Source: Fragilaria crotonensis
Taxonomy: Eukaryota > Bacillariophyta > Fragilariophyceae > Fragilariales > Fragilariaceae
Direction of reading: 5' to 3'
Length of the DNA: 64,000 nt
Assembly (NCBI GenBank): GCA_022925895.1
Contig: JAKSYS010000234.1
Coordinates: forward strand, 1-64,000
Below are positions 55,249-64,000 of the stretch, one piece after another. The notes under the pieces were generated by a model that saw only the letters and a program-made list of their open reading frames with translations, searched no databases and was not told the origin of the DNA. The translations under genes were made by a program, and so were the position numbers. Within the stretch, counting starts at the first letter, position 1. Each line of letters begins with the position of its first letter.

Positions 55249-55652
55249 CATCACAAGGTGGCGGCTTTTACACCAAAACATACATAGTAGATATTGTTAC
55301 AAAATCTGTAAAAACCTTTTACAAATTGTAGGTATATATACTTACATGTTCCAAATATCTTTTGACGCACTTCATTTTATCTGTGTGTACTATCTGTTGT
55401 CCATGAATTTAGTCCTCCAAAAATACCTATGTATACGCTGAACACCTCTATGTGTACAGTGTTCTGTCATTGTATCACCATTTTGACTCATAACCTTGTA
55501 TAGTGCATACTTCAACTTCTACTTTGACCTGGCGGTGTGAAAGAATATGACACACCGTTTTGACCCATTTCTTATAGTTATGTACACTTTCCAATTATTT
55601 GCCAATTATGAGTACGCCGCTGTTCCTTCTTTTCTTTCTCCCTTCTTCAGCT

Positions 55653-55795
55653 TACTGTCTCAACTGTAAATTGTTACTGGATGGCAACAATGTACAGTCC
55701 TCTCAAGCGTCTCGACTGTAAATTGTTACTGGATGGCAACAATGTACAGTCCTCTCGAGTGTCACTGGATCAATTGTTACTGGATGGCAACTATT
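55653..55795. repeat. 52-bp tandem repeat
   Basis: Two near-identical units of 52 bp (starting at about 55663 and 55715) containing ACTGTAAATTGTTACTGG and ATGGCAACAATGTACAG, plus a shortened third unit near 55768. Each unit can fold, because CTGTA-TTGTT pairs with AACAA-TACAG around the TACTGGATGG loop. Confidence 0.7.
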
Positions 55796-56051
55796 GTCAC
55801 AGTGGGATACCAGGAGGTTCCGGAAGTTTGGCTTTTTTGCCGTACGGAATACTGGCGGCTACGCATACTATCGTATTCCATTTCGAACGGATCCGGATAA
55901 ATTATCCCCCCCTTGCACCGATTTCGAATGTCGGGATTATGTGTCCCTTTTTTAATTACCAAACGTGATGTCGAGAATCTTAAGTACATTGCATCGAAAC
56001 GACGTGTGCGAACGTCAAATCAACGCATTGTTCGTGGAACTACTTAGGATA

Positions 56052-56452
56052 AAGCCATTGGCTTCCAGAAGCCAATGGCTTAAGACAAAGGTTTGAAGTC
56101 ATTGGCTTAAGCCAACGGCTTCTGGAAGCCAATGGCTTCCACGCTACAGTCGGCGAAGCCAAACTGAAAAACACACGTTTTAATATTATAGCTCGTCATC
56201 AAAGGTCTAACTTACGGCTTTTCATCTTCAAATAGACAGTGTCGTTCGAACTTAGAGACTTGAATATATGGTACGCATTTGACGATGACCCCTCATTATG
56301 TCTCGTTTCTTTATAACGAGTTCCCATAGGAATAAAACACGTTCCTTGATTAGCTCGGCGAAGACATTGAAGTATTGACTTCAGAAGCCATTAAGCCAAT
56401 GACTTCAAAGCCACTGGCTTAAGCCAATGGCTTCTGGAAGCCAATGGCTTTG
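56052..56452. repeat. Palindromic AAGCCAATGGCTT clusters
   Basis: Two clusters (56052-56142 and 56383-56452) made of the 12-bp palindrome family AAGCCANTGGCTT in both orientations, often separated by CTGGA or CCAGA. The first starts with 14-bp arms around a 2-nt loop (AAGCCATTGGCTTC / GAAGCCAATGGCTT). The clusters bracket about 240 bp of unrelated AT-rich DNA and could be the subterminal repeats of a small nested element. Confidence 0.65.
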
Positions 56453-56778
56453 GACATATCCTTACTAAGTAGTTTAACCACCTTATTTCAACCGTCGTCA
56501 GAGAAGTCATTTCCGCTACCATTACTTAAGCTCAAATATAAGTGCTTGTTGTTAATTAAAAAGGATCATTAGCTCACCGTTCCGATTTATATCAGACGTG
56601 GATTTATTTAGCTTTGTTTTCAAGGAATCGCACGTACAGTATTTGTGTAGACAAATGTACGATACGGTATAAAAGCCAGACTTCCGGAACCTCCAGGTAC
56701 CTGCAATCAAAGCTTTGTTTGAAACGACACCTGATACCCAGCGGATTGGTATGCTGGTGATGGGAAAATCAAATTTTC

Positions 56779-56858
56779 GGTTTACAATGGGAATTGAACC
56801 CACAGCCTCACTCAAGAGGGTCCTCATTGCGGAGGTTTAACCAACTATACTATATACC
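56779..56858 (-). tRNA. tRNA-like sequence with A and B boxes (probably not a working tRNA)
   Basis: On the minus strand, TAGTATAGTTGG fits the pol III A box and GGTTCAATTCC the B box. The T arm is regular (GTGGG/CCCAT with loop TTCAATT). The first and last seven bases pair with one mismatch (GGTATAT with GTAAACC). The middle is odd: two similar hairpins (CCTC/GAGG with 6-nt loops) stand where one 7-nt anticodon loop is expected, so no anticodon can be assigned. It could be a degenerate tRNA, a long-arm tRNA misread by eye, or the head of a tRNA-derived SINE. Confidence 0.3.
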
Positions 56859-56946
56859 AATCGCCATACATAAATATTTTTAAAATGTACTACTATATAA
56901 ACTTTACTTATGTAGGGTGCAAGTAAAGGTCAATACGGATAAATTT

Positions 56947-56971
56947 GAATACCATGTGACACATGGTATTC
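56947..56971. repeat. Perfect 25-bp palindrome
   Basis: Arms GAATACCATGTG and CACATGGTATTC are exact reverse complements around one A. It lies inside the TIR element, downstream of the tRNA-like sequence. Function is unknown. Confidence 0.7.
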
Positions 56972-57437
56972 AAAATACATGAATGTACATCAAAGCATAC
57001 CAGTAAAAATCTCCACAGAATTTACAAGAAGTAACAACATACCGTTGACTAAATTTATGCTGGGGCAGGGCAGCAAGACACAAAATTACAAAGACATGAT
57101 GTAAACGCACTAAAAAATGAAGACAACTCACATTCTGGTGAGGAGGTAAGCAACAGTGCAGCAATGATATTCAAGAAACAATGCACAATTCACTGATTCA
57201 ATACACCACTAGAGAAGCTGGAATGAGAATTGCTGAAGAAGAGTGCTGCTGTGCTGCTGCGGCACAGACATCTAAAGGTACTAGTGTGCGTTGTTGATTA
57301 ATCTGCAAACAACATGTCCACATTTGATTACCTTCTTCTTGCCAGAATTGCTAACAACAATGACACTCTTACAGCAACAGCATGGACTGCATTGATTTTC
57401 TTTCTGAATCACGTTGTCACAATGACATAAAAGAAGT

Positions 57438-57661
57438 GAACCTGCCATCCAGTGGAAGTAACTTTTGATGCATGTGATGACTGTCATCGGCATGCCTTCA
57501 TCAAGAGAAACCAATACTCTGCAGGGCAGGGCAGTCATGATGATAACAGCAACACCTGGTGACCACTTGCAAATGTGATTGGAAAGTCAACCTGCCATCC
57601 AGTGGATTGACTTTCTAATGCATGTTGCAGTCATCGGTGTGCCTCCATCTTCCAGGGAAGA
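57438..57661. repeat. Direct repeat pair of about 73 bp
   Basis: 57438-57510 and 57590-57661 share AACCTGCCATCCAGTGGA, ATGCATG, a GTCATCGG block and GCCT-CATC...GA near the end, with substitutions and small indels. Both lie in the right half of the TIR element. Confidence 0.6.
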
Positions 57662-58129
57662 TGTAGACCTGACGCCGATCCATTTAGTCGGGGATGCATT
57701 AAGAAGTGGCAGGGCATATCCAGCCCAGTCAGAACAGGAGCAATATGTGAGGAGCGGTGGTGATTGAATGGAGTACGTTGCAAATTGCTTTCAGTTTATG
57801 CATTGGGTTGTCGATAGCAACAAGAATCAAAGAATTAATGTAATTGGAGTACTGTCCTCTGTACTACTATACTGTGGTAGACAAGTAAGCCAAACATAGA
57901 CATTACATTGTAAAATGTTATGGTGGCGAGTGAAAAAAGAGGGTACATGTAAAATGGATGTAACACAGCTGTACTGGACTAAAAAAACTGATACACTCTC
58001 AAGGGAAATTACAGCTAACAAGATTTGGTACAAGACAATAGGATATTACGCAGTGTACCGGACTCAAAAAAAAACGGCACGCGTAACAAATTTTTTACAT
58101 GTAAAAGCCGCCACGTTGTGATGAATCAA

Positions 58130-58975
58130 GCTAAGAAGGACAGTAATGACACAGAGGAAGAACTGAAGCTGGCGTTGATGACAGCTTGGCCTATGTGGGT
58201 TAACTGTACACAACTTACTATTAAGCTCAACACAGCAGTGTTGTCGCCGGAATGCCTTTTGCTTATGTCGTCGGTGACAATGATGAGGTGGCACCTGATG
58301 ATCTTGCTTGCAACAACTGGGACTCTGATGATGACAATTTGGTTGCCATGTCAATCTTGGATGGTGAAACCTTCTTGCAAAATAACAAGAGGATGTTAGA
58401 TATCCGCAAACCATTTGTCATGATGGAGGGACCTGGCTGGCCTTTTGTTCAACCCCTTTAACAGGAAGTGCAATGATTGTGCTGCCTTCAAGTCCTTGAA
58501 GTCTCAGGCGGCTGTGGGAAGATCTGCTATTGCCACCCAGAAGGCCAAGGCTTACTCCATGGTAACTTCCACCATTGTCACAGGGAAAGAAAAGTTCTCT
58601 TTTGACCGGTATGTTGGCAAGCACCAGCAGGCGCATAATGACTTGTTGTTCATGGAGGAGCCAGTTGCCCACACCAAGAAAGTTACTGATTTCCTTGCCG
58701 GCATTTGTGATCCCAAGTTGGAGACTAACATCCAAACTTGTATGGGCAATGAGCAGAAGCTGACTAACTTTGAGTTGTGCCAGCATTACTTCAAGATGAT
58801 TGTAGAGAACACCAAGACCAGGACAAAGTTGCCCTCCAACATTTGAGAGATTGTCAAGGTTGAAATTGTCAAGGACGAGAAGAAAGCCAAGCAGAAGAAG
58901 ACACCAAGTGGGATTGCGATTCACTCTGAGCAGTATTCTGCAAATGACTATAACAAGCTGGAGTCTTTTTGATGA
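58130..58975 (+). pseudogene. Copia element 2 gag, 3' fragment
   Basis: Continues gag after the TIR insertion: KKDSNDTEEELKLALMTAWP, then by frame changes AYVVGDNDEVAPDDLACNNW, AAFKSLKSQAAVGRSAIATQ, KFSFDRYVGKHQQAHNDLLF and KVTDFLAGICDPKLETNI. A Lys-rich part includes PSGIAIHSEQYSANDYNKL in a further frame. The order is the same as in element 1. Similarity ends near 58975 without protease, integrase or a recognisable 3' LTR, so the element is 3'-truncated. Confidence 0.75.
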
Positions 58976-59422
58976 GGTGATGTAGTAGCTAGTAGTGGAC
59001 TCACTGTTAATGCCAATTTCAATTTGGCTCATCCGAAACGATACCGACATTTTCACCGAGACAGGTCAACTAGACACATTGGTTTGCATCACCTGAACCG
59101 AGAGAAAAGTGCGCGGCGAGGACCCGAATGCACCAACAGCTCCAATATCAAAATTCTGAGCAACTAGTCATCTGTGATTTTCAACTTCATCCATCCAAAT
59201 TGTCATCAACCATGGGAAAAAGTAACACCTGCCACCTCCAAGTGTCGGCAGGATGCGACAGGAGAGCAGCAACTGCTGCTTTGCATTTCGTCCATCATAT
59301 AGATGACGATGACGATCACGCCGATGAAAGAATTGAATGAATACTAGTACTGGAGTACATCATTTGAGCTGCCTTCGTCCATTCATTCGTTCACTGCAAA
59401 CATTGCGCATTTATTCATTCTT
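58976..59422. other. Junction between truncated copia element 2 and LRR copy B
   Basis: No gene seen. The stretch around 59030-59070 (CCGAAAC...TTCACCGAGA...GTCAACTA) resembles 53456-53492, the short DNA between the two head-to-head copia elements. The remainder is the 3' flank of LRR copy B. Confidence 0.4.
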
Positions 59423-61504
59423 TTAGCCGCAGGAAATAGAATAACGATCGGAGCAACAACCTGATAAACATACAATTTCACCACAGTCGATTAAGATACT
59501 CGAGTTAAGAAATGGGAGTGAGCAGAGGGATGACGGAATTGTCCCCTTCAACGTATTGTTGAAGAAACCCAACGTGGTCAACTGTGTCAGGAGTCTCATC
59601 TCACTCGGAATGGTGGAAGTCAACTGATTGCTGTTAAAATCCAATGCCGCCAATTCTTGCAAGAGTCCGATCTCACTTGGAATTGCGGATGTCAACGAAT
59701 TGTCGTAAAAATTCAATGCCGTCAAATGTGTCAAGCGTCCGATCTCACTTGGGATTGTGGAAGTCAACTGATTGTTGGAGAAACCCAAATCAGTTAACTG
59801 TGTCAAGAGTCCGATCTCGCTTGGAATTGTGGACGTCAATGAATTCAATGAGAAATCCAACCACGTCAACTGCGTCAAGCGTCCGATCTCACTTGGAATG
59901 GTGGAAGAAAAAAAATTGTTGTTGAAATACAAGGTTGTCAACTGTGTCAAGAGCCCGATCTCACTAGGAATTGTGAAAGTCATCTCATTGTTGGCGAGAT
60001 TCAACTGTGTCAACTGCGTCAAGCGTCCAAGCTCACTTGGGACTGTGGAAGTCAACTGATTGTTGGAGAGATCTAACGCCGTCAACTTTGTCAAGAGTCC
60101 GATCTCACTTGAAATTCCGGATGTCAACGAATTGCCATAGAAATCCAGCAACGTCAACTCTGTCAAGCGTCCGATCTCACTTGGGATTGTGGAAGTAAAA
60201 GATTGCCGGAAAAATCCAATGTCGTCAAAGTTGTCAGAAGTCCGATCTCACTTGGAATCGCGGATGTGAAGGCATTGACGGCGAGATCCAACTGTATCAA
60301 CTGTGTCAAGAGTCCGATCTCACTTGGGACTCTGAAGTCAACGCATTGTTGTAGAAACTCAAGTACGTCAACTGTGTCAAGAGTCCGATCTCAGTTGGGA
60401 TTGTGGAAGTCAACGCACTGTTGTCCAAATTCAAGTACGTCAACTGTGTCAACACTCCGATCTCACTTGGGATTGCCGAACCAGTCGTTGCGTTGCCAAA
60501 CGTGAATGTCGATCGACACCTCGTCACATTTGCAATGGAAAGAAAGTTACAAGCAATTACCACCTGCGTCGTGGAGGTCGTCGTCGGGATGACGGATACA
60601 CTTACAGTTGGTGCTCGAGTGGAGTCAGTGGTTGGTGAAGCGGCTGGTGAAGTGGTCGCCGCAGATGGGCTTTTAGTTGGTGCCAGTGTCGGGGTTGGAA
60701 TGGTGGTGGGAGAGGACATCGACGAAGAACTGCTACCTGCAGCTGTTGATCGAACGACAAGAAAAACAACTGCAACCATCGCGCCAACAAGACAGCTCAC
60801 AAATAAGACAAGACCCAAAGAAGTGCATCGAGATTGGTACCGCTTCATTCTAACGTACTGGGCCTCGGCAACTACCACCGTTCCCTCCTCGTTTCCATCC
60901 GGTACCTGTTGTGCGTCCACAGCGTACAAACCACTTCCAGTTGCAATTAGACTGCTGTTGTCGTGCGCACCAGTATATGCCCCTGCGGAGTTTGGCACTT
61001 TCTCTTCCTGCTTGAATTCTTCACTTGTTGTTAACTGGCTGATGGTCGGATCATACGAACGAATTGGTGGCCTGAATGTCCAACGTGCCGCTGTGATGCG
61101 ATCGGATCCTTCGCTCGGAAATGCGCCGGGACCAACGTCGCGATTGCTTGCAACACCTGCCGGTGGCCTTCTTGCCATGGAGTCTACCATCCGCAACCCA
61201 GGTGAAGGCATTGGTTCACTCGGTGGTGCAAGTTCCAATTTCTTTGTTTCAACAACATCATGAACAAGGTCGCGACGACCACCATTATCCTCATCGGCAT
61301 TATTCACCAGTGCCAATGATGGTGATACCAAAGCGGACGGAAGTGAGGAACCAGAAGCAGCCGAAGACTCCGTGGCCATCCCTGGAAATTCATCCGACGA
61401 ACTTTCTTCGAAAAACGTCGTCGTCCTCCTCCTCGATGCCGTCACCCATAGAATGCCTCGACAACAACGTTGTCAATGTCGTCGGCACTGCCTCGATTTT
61501 CCAT
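59423..61504 (-). pseudogene. LRR membrane protein, copy B (multiple frameshifts)
   Basis: Paralogue of 44497-46334 with the same plan: acidic N terminus, TM helix (SLGLVLFVSCLVGAMVAVV), Thr/Pro stalk, Cys cap (CNFLSIANVTRC) and a longer LRR block of about 12-13 repeats ending in SLCSLPFL and a Cys-rich tail. The ATG corresponding to copy A is at 61504 (MENRGSADDIDN). The frame is lost near 61455-61465, restored with a T-run at about 61409-61413, and broken again at about 60338 and 60190, where the LRR pattern continues in other frames. At least four lesions in 2 kb, against one in copy A, favour a pseudogene, although homopolymer errors may explain some of them. There are two or more extra LRRs compared with copy A. 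Confidence 0.75.
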
Positions 61505-61569
61505 CAGAAAACAAGATTTCTACTTGTATATTTATATTGAGTACTGGAGTAGAAAAATGTGCACGTGAG

Positions 61570-61797
61570 TTGATCGAATCAGATCACCTTCGAGTATGAT
61601 ACTCGGATTAGGGACTCTTTCAGTACAAGTACTCTGAGGTCAGAAGGGTGCTGGAGTACAATCACAACCTCGTATTTCTCAATACCTTGTTGCTAGTAGA
61701 GCAATGTTACTACTAGTAGAGTACCAGGTACTCCGAGTACCAGCTTCATGAGCTGAGAGCCCTCGACGAAGGAGAATAGCAAGAAGATCGAACGAAA
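61570..61797. repeat. Duplicated 5' flank of LRR copy B
   Basis: Counterpart of 46435-46650. Past GATCGAAC the sequence continues GAAACTGGGATC, whereas copy A has the copia element between GAAC and GAACGAAACTGATC. It therefore marks the pre-insertion state of that site. Confidence 0.7.
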
Positions 61798-61885
61798 CTG
61801 GGATCTGGAACGAGAGTGCCTAATGCGCTTAGAATTAATGCGCATATAAAGCACTTGCACCAATCAAAATCGTCCAAAACGTCAT

Positions 61886-62436
61886 CGTTGCAATTTCGAA
61901 GTCAATAATTCTGTTACACCCCCTGCCTAAGTATGAAGGTCACTTTTAACGCTCATGACCACAAGATCAAACATGTAACATGTAACACGAAGTCTGTGTA
62001 CGTGTGCCGTATCATAGCTGAACTACCTTGTATGAATATCACTCCGTGTACTCAGTACTTTTTTAAATAGATCAACCAAATTAGCAGTCTTCGCCGCACT
62101 TCGCAACACTCGGAGTACTTGTGTTTTTACCAAGAGATCGTAAAAAAAACCAAAAGAACACCATCACCGTTGCAATTTCGAAGTCAATAATTCTGTTACA
62201 CCCCTGCCTAAGTATGAAGGTCACTTTAACGCTCATGACCACAAGATCAAACATGTAACATGTAACACGAAGTCTGTACGTGTGCCGTAGCTGAACTACC
62301 TTGTATGAATATCACCCGTGTACTCAGTACTTTTAAATAGATCAACCAAATTAGCAGTCTTCGCCGCACTTCGCAACACTCGAGTACTTGTGTTTTACCA
62401 AGAGATCGTAAAAAAACCAAAAGAAAACCATCACGC
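61886..62436. repeat. Imperfect tandem duplication of about 275 bp
   Basis: Unit 1 (61886-62167) and unit 2 (62168-62436) share nearly all sequence from CGTTGCAATTTCGAAGTC to the AAAAACCAAAAGAA tail. Unit 2 is shorter by one or two bases at almost every homopolymer (C5 to C4, T4 to T3, T6 to T4, GG to G, T5 to T4, A8 to A7) and lacks two short words. No coding sense. Confidence 0.85.
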
Positions 62437-62915
62437 ACACGCTCTACGAGCGTGCGTTCAGTAACCGTCAAGTTCGTTGAACCTTCAAGTCTCGCTCTTC
62501 CCAGCACCAACACCGTCGTAAATGTTTACAATGAAGGCGAAATTAAGATATATAAACTCTCGACAGGTGTTGCTTGCAACCTGCCTTGAACCGTTATTGA
62601 TATTTTCAGAACAGGTAGATGACTCTTTCGGGGAGGGGCAACCCCAACCGAAATTCGGACGATTTTGATTGGTGCAAGTGCTTTATAAGCGCATCAATTC
62701 TAAGCGCATTAGGCATATTCATCTGGAACATACCGAACATTGCGCCCATTACTCGGATTCATATATGCAAGCAACTTCCGAAAACCTTCGGACGCACAGT
62801 TTCAGCATGGTGGACTGGGGTACTAGGTACTAGTACCACGTATTACTGGTACTCATCGATTAGGCCACAATATGTGCTCCGGGATTATGGATGGGGAGCC
62901 CGTCTATGTATGTTT
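62437..62915. other. Spacer before the MITE-like repeat
   Basis: No supportable gene. A 145-codon ATG frame (62619-63056, +) runs into the MITE-like hairpin and has no recognisable domain, so I treat it as chance. Confidence 0.4.
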
Positions 62916-63132
62916 GGGAGCCCGTCTGTGTCCCCTTTTCGAGCCGGTCAATCTTTTACTTGCGTAGCTTCTACATCACTGTCTATACGAATACCATCCG
63001 GAGATGAGATTCTGGAGGTTTTTTTTTTATCCCATAAAAAGTACATGGTTGGCTGACGACGCAGTTAATTTCACGAAGTAGATTTATATAGAACGTTTGA
63101 CCGGCTCGAAAAGGGGACATAGACGGGCTCCC
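62916..63132. repeat. MITE-like element with 36-bp terminal inverted repeats
   Basis: The left arm 62916-62951 begins GGGAGCCCGTCTGTGTCCCC and the right arm 63097-63132 is its reverse complement with a single difference. The internal 145 bp are AT-rich and non-coding. A partial extra copy of the arm start (GGAGCCCGTCTATGT) sits just to the left at about 62895-62910. No clear target duplication is visible. Confidence 0.75.
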
Positions 63133-64000
63133 GGTATAATTCAAATTTTATCATACCGTGGTATTATACCACTCCATTTTTGAGGGTGTTAGGTATAATT
63201 GTATTATTGGAATCATGTTTAGAGTTAGGGTTTCATGGTCATGCGGGTGTTTCGAGCGACGAGTATCATCATACATACACAATTCTGATAGTATTGACAT
63301 CCTCCAGATCTGCAACCAGCACAAAAGCACACAAATATCAGAGGTGAATCTAAATATGAGGAATGGGATAAAATTTGTGAACATTTTGTTGAATTCTACA
63401 GGCTCAGAGGAGATGAGTCAGAGACAGACACGCCCAAGATTGCAATAATGCTCAGGCAGACTTCAAGATAATTGACTGAAGTGCAAGAAGCAAGAAGCAC
63501 AGTAGAGCTTTTGGATAGCTTGATGCTTTTATGGAGGGTCAATGCATATCAATACAGAGCCAAACTCAAGTATCTCAATAAACAGGGGATTCTTTCCGGA
63601 ACAATACTGTGAACTTCCATCGGACATATGAGTAAAACATAATGCCAAAGGCTCTCAAATGAATGAGTTTGATGTGAATATGTATGAGTGTTTTCAAGCT
63701 GCCAACAGAAATGGAAGGAGACTTTGATATGACTAAAACTATGTTTTGCCCTCACAATTCGTACAACTCAGTGCCAGCCGTGGAAAATGAGTGAAAGTAT
63801 CATAGCAAACCTCACCCAAACAATAATTCTGACATGATATTTTGCATGAAGTGCCTACACCAAACTCAACAAAATTTTCCAACTGCGGCGGGCCCACCAC
63901 CTGGCTCGATTCCGTGTTGGCAGTCGTACTGGGGTACTCTAGTACTAGACTACTGGCTACTGTCAGAACAGCTGTATTATACCACGTGGTATGGTATACA
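63133..64000. other. Terminal spacer
   Basis: No gene recognised. Small frames are featureless. The window ends in GTAC/TACTAG-rich sequence with a 14-bp palindrome ATACCACGTGGTAT (63979-63992). Confidence 0.4.

Larger units (their letters stand above)
55249..58123. mobile_element. 2.9-kb TIR element inserted in copia gag
   Basis: The ends form terminal inverted repeats of 24 bp with one mismatch (left 55249-55272, right 58100-58123; core GTGGCGGCTTTTACA). The pentamer ATCAA flanks both ends (55244-55248 and 58125-58129, with one extra A at the right junction), and it splits a gag gene whose two halves rejoin in order. This is a DNA-transposon-type structure. I find no transposase frame inside. 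The cargo is non-coding: tandem repeats, AAGCCAATGGCTT palindromes, a tRNA-like sequence and duplicated 73-bp blocks. It is therefore non-autonomous. TIR and TSD lengths do not let me choose a superfamily. Confidence 0.7.

Noticed and set aside
56547-56827. 91-codon minus-strand ORF overlapping the tRNA-like region
   Set aside because: No motif; it crosses the B-box region and lies in the non-coding cargo of the TIR element.
62619-63056. 145-codon ATG ORF
   Set aside because: Runs into one arm of the MITE-like hairpin, has no domain and ends in a poly-T derived Phe run.

Overview
The window reads as nuclear DNA of a diatom, most likely a pennate one. The signs are genes with short GT-AG introns (77-130 bp), a pyruvate kinase with a signal peptide followed by Phe (the diatom plastid-targeting style), receptor-type nucleotidyl cyclase-phosphodiesterase fusions, and copia elements with the DSHADT protease motif of the CoDi groups. 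Gene density is moderate, and the spacers hold many decayed duplicates and repeats.

Layout. 0-3.4 kb: repeats, a copia-type LTR and one doubtful Thr/Val-rich ORF. 3.5-7.5 kb (-): a 1,280-aa chromatin protein with two Tudor-CXXC-MBD modules and a C-terminal SET-like domain. 10.5-20.3 kb (+): two tandem membrane-anchored cyclase-PDE genes, then a truncated third copy at 21.3-21.7 kb. 23.2-25.3 kb and 30.5-33.5 kb: two copies of a unit holding a dead fragment of an IGHMBP2-type helicase (+) and a Cys-rich secreted protein gene (-); the second Cys-rich gene looks largely preserved. 26.3-30.0 kb (-): an ankyrin-kinase-RING protein. 36.5-39.7 kb (+): the full-length helicase with an R3H domain. 39.9-42.0 kb (-): a four-exon, probably plastid pyruvate kinase. 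44.5-46.3 kb and 59.4-61.5 kb (-): a duplicated LRR membrane protein, the second copy decayed. Between them lie a defective copia element (46.65-53.45 kb, -), a head-to-head partner (53.5-59 kb, +) and, inside the partner's gag, a 2.9-kb insertion with terminal inverted repeats. 61.9-64 kb: an imperfect tandem repeat and a MITE-like hairpin.

Most single-copy genes are interrupted by one-base frameshifts at short homopolymers while catalytic motifs on both sides are intact. The tandem repeat at 61.9-62.4 kb differs between its copies mainly by homopolymer length. Together these suggest residual long-read indel errors, so several 'frameshifted' genes here may be whole in the organism. Real decay is clear in the helicase relics, the third PDE fragment, LRR copy B and the copia elements, where deletions or many lesions occur.

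The genes do not form one pathway. The tandem cyclase-PDE pair is a self-contained cyclic-nucleotide turnover module (sensor, synthesis and breakdown in one polypeptide). The chromatin protein combines readers for DNA methylation state with a predicted methyltransferase fold. The LRR, ankyrin-kinase and Cys-rich genes are lineage-expanded surface or signalling families, consistent with a dynamic accessory region.
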